This document shows, piece by piece, positions 4,973 through 6,185 of a stretch of DNA of 6,185 nt; positions within the stretch are counted from its first letter, which is position 1, and each line of letters begins with the position of its first letter. The notes beneath the pieces were generated by a model. It was given only the letters and a program-made list of their open reading frames with translations. It made no database searches and was not told the origin of the DNA. This DNA comes from Rubrobacteraceae bacterium (lineage in GTDB: Bacteria > Actinomycetota > Rubrobacteria > Rubrobacterales > Rubrobacteraceae), in NCBI GenBank assembly GCA_013698525.1, contig JACCSM010000542.1, positions 1-6,185 of the forward strand, in the 5' to 3' direction. The translations under genes were made by a program, and so were the position numbers.

Positions 4973-5918
4973 TCTCCCCACACCACTCGAAGATACAACC
5001 CCAGCCCCCCGGGCCATCCTCCCAGAGCCCGAACGTCTCATCGCAGTCTACCTCCGTACCCTCACCAGCCCTCAGACTATAAAAACCTATAATACAGAAC
5101 TCTTTCTATTCATCTCCTTTCTAGAGGGCAGGATGGGGAAGAGGCTTGGGGAGTTGACTGCGGAGGACATCTCGCTTTACAGGGAGCATTTGATAGGGAC
5201 GTATGCGGCTGCGACGGCGGCGAAGAAGCTTGCTGTGCTAAGGCGGTTTTTGACCTTCACGTACATGGCAGGCGCTACGAAGGTCAACCCCGAGTCGTTA
5301 CGCTTTTTCGCCAAAAGCCCGCGCGTACGCACTGACCCGGCCTACAACGTGCTAACTGAGGAAGAGCTCTCGCGCATGTTGAACGCCGCCAGGGGCTCCA
5401 ATTACCGCGACTATGTCATGCTCGCCGTGATGGCCGGTTGCGGACTCAGGGAGGTTGAGGTCGTTGGCTTGAGGATCGGGGACTTCCGCGAAGCGGCTGC
5501 AGACCAGGTCCTTCTGCGTGTTCTTGGCAAGGGCGATAAGGTCCGCAACGTGCCGATCTCACCGGAGCTGTGGCGCCTGATCCAACGCTTCGTCCTGCTT
5601 ACGGAACGGAGTTTCACCTCTCACCCCGACTCGCGTAAACCCCTCTTCACCTCCAGGGTCGGCCAGGACAAGCCCCTTACTACCCGCTCGGTCCAGAACA
5701 TCGTCAAGAAGTACGTGAGGGCAGCAGGCATAACAAAGGCCATCTCTCCCCACTCCATCCGCCATACCGTAGGCACGAATATGGCCATAAACGAAGCGCC
5801 CCTCCTCGTCATCCAACAGTTCCTCGGCCACTCAGACCCCAAGACGACCATGCGCTATATCCGCCGCGCAGACGAGCTCGCCACACGTGCGTATCAGTAT
5901 AATACCTTGCCGATGTAG
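4956..5918 (+). CDS. Tyrosine recombinase (XerC/XerD-like integrase)
   Basis: 320 aa. An N-terminal SAM-like core-binding domain (about 25-107) precedes the catalytic domain (about 130-315). All catalytic residues are present: R165 in CGLREVE, K192 in GKGDKVR, H266 and R269 in HSIRH, H292 in LGHSDPKTT and nucleophile Y301 in MRYIRR. It should cut and rejoin DNA through a 3'-phosphotyrosine. Length and layout fit the XerC/XerD group, but I cannot tell a housekeeping Xer from an integron-like or phage integrase. No att site, excisionase or phage gene is near. ATG 4956 lies inside apt (17-nt overlap) and is the only usable start before residue 60. Its upstream region is pyrimidine-rich and lacks a Shine-Dalgarno sequence. 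Codon composition changes abruptly near 5127. Confidence 0.9.
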   Translation: MTQKTNLPTPLEDTTPAPRAILPEPERLIAVYLRTLTSPQTIKTYNTELFLFISFLEGRMGKRLGELTAEDISLYREHLIGTYAAATAAKKLAVLRRFLTFTYMAGATKVNPESLRFFAKSPRVRTDPAYNVLTEEELSRMLNAARGSNYRDYVMLAVMAGCGLREVEVVGLRIGDFREAAADQVLLRVLGKGDKVRNVPISPELWRLIQRFVLLTERSFTSHPDSRKPLFTSRVGQDKPLTTRSVQNIVKKYVRAAGITKAISPHSIRHTVGTNMAINEAPLLVIQQFLGHSDPKTTMRYIRRADELATRAYQYNTLPM

Positions 5919-5927
5919 CCTAACGGC

Positions 5928-6185
5928 TCAGTGTTTGTAAGGGTCGTGGGAGGCGTATTCTTTCATGGAATACGCGAGCATCTCTTTCTCTGACTCTATG
6001 TACTCTCCGATAGCACGCCCGAAGGCCGGGTCCCTTATTTTGTGAGCGCTGTAGGTAAGAGAAGGTAGGAAGCCGCGCGCCAGCTTGTGCTCGCCCTGGG
6101 CGCCGGCCTCGAACAGTTTGAAGCCCCTCTCGATAGCGAAGTCGATACCCCGGTAATAGCACAGTTCGAAATGCAGGTTGCGCCT
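5928..6185 (-). CDS. DUF482/FemAB-like GNAT protein, C-terminal fragment
   Basis: On the minus strand a frame is open from the window edge to TGA (5930-5928) and gives 85 residues. It contains NLHFELCYYRGIDFAIERG, then FEAGAQGEHKLARGFLP, then TYSAHKIRDPAFGRAI and a C-terminal helix ending DPYKH. These blocks are the well-known C-terminal part of DUF482 proteins (named for peptidoglycan biosynthesis/recognition, GNAT/FemAB fold). Family members are usually near 380 aa, so about three quarters lie beyond the window. The molecular activity of the family is poorly defined. It is convergent with the recombinase gene with a 9-nt gap and no clear shared terminator. Confidence 0.85.
   Translation of the reverse strand, partial: RRNLHFELCYYRGIDFAIERGFKLFEAGAQGEHKLARGFLPSLTYSAHKIRDPAFGRAIGEYIESEKEMLAYSMKEYASHDPYKH

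Noticed and set aside
5088..5093. Perfect TATAAT inside the recombinase gene
   Set aside because: No -35 element at the right distance. The next in-frame ATG (5133) would remove much of the core-binding domain. Likely a product of the AT-rich patch.
5917..5928. AGCC-TAAC-GGCT as a bidirectional terminator between the convergent genes
   Set aside because: Only four pairs and no T-run; too weak.
1..6185. CRISPR arrays, tRNA or rRNA genes, insertion sequences
   Set aside because: No regularly spaced repeats, cloverleaf or terminal inverted repeats with a transposase were seen.

Overview
The window looks like chromosome from a deep-branching actinobacterium, most likely of the Rubrobacter lineage. 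The reasons are GC-rich DNA, frequent AGG and ATA codons, a single-motif RsiG of the type described from Rubrobacter radiotolerans, and an FHA/MerR gene pair of the actinobacterial GarA/FtsR type. The assignment rests on protein family resemblance alone.

Layout, left to right. Positions 1-81 hold the last 26 codons of the GTPase gene der, followed by a perfect 13-bp hairpin. Positions 82-379 have no conserved gene. They carry several inverted repeats that could fold into a structured leader and a possible 21-codon leader peptide that overlaps the next start codon. Positions 380-2896 encode an 838-aa protein: a sugar-nucleotidyltransferase, a left-handed beta-helix, and a phosphomannomutase-like half whose four active-site loops have all lost their key residues. 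A good -10 box then sits 6 nt before the ATG of rsiG (2935-3192), so that gene may be transcribed without a leader. rsiG is followed by a zinc-ribbon/FHA protein resembling GarA (3189-3638), a MerR/FtsR-type regulator (3670-4413), apt (4427-4972) and a complete tyrosine recombinase (4956-5918). Gaps between these five genes are under 35 nt and two pairs overlap, so they could form one transcript. On the opposite strand, convergent with the recombinase, lies the C-terminal end of a DUF482/FemAB-like GNAT protein (5928-6185), cut by the window edge.

How they may work together. RsiG carries the exact c-di-GMP-binding motif E(X)3S(X)2R(X)3Q(X)3D once, which predicts a homodimer that holds the sigma factor WhiG when c-di-GMP is high. 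In R. radiotolerans this switch controls type IV pili. Next to it are a phosphothreonine-binding FHA protein and a FtsR-like regulator. The segment therefore puts a c-di-GMP switch, a probable Ser/Thr-kinase target and a growth or division regulator side by side, behind a sugar-nucleotide enzyme that probably feeds glycan synthesis. The functional link is inference; the gene order and motifs are visible. The most interesting points are RsiG with its possible leaderless promoter, the dead mutase half, the zinc-ribbon version of GarA, and the structured der-to-transferase gap.
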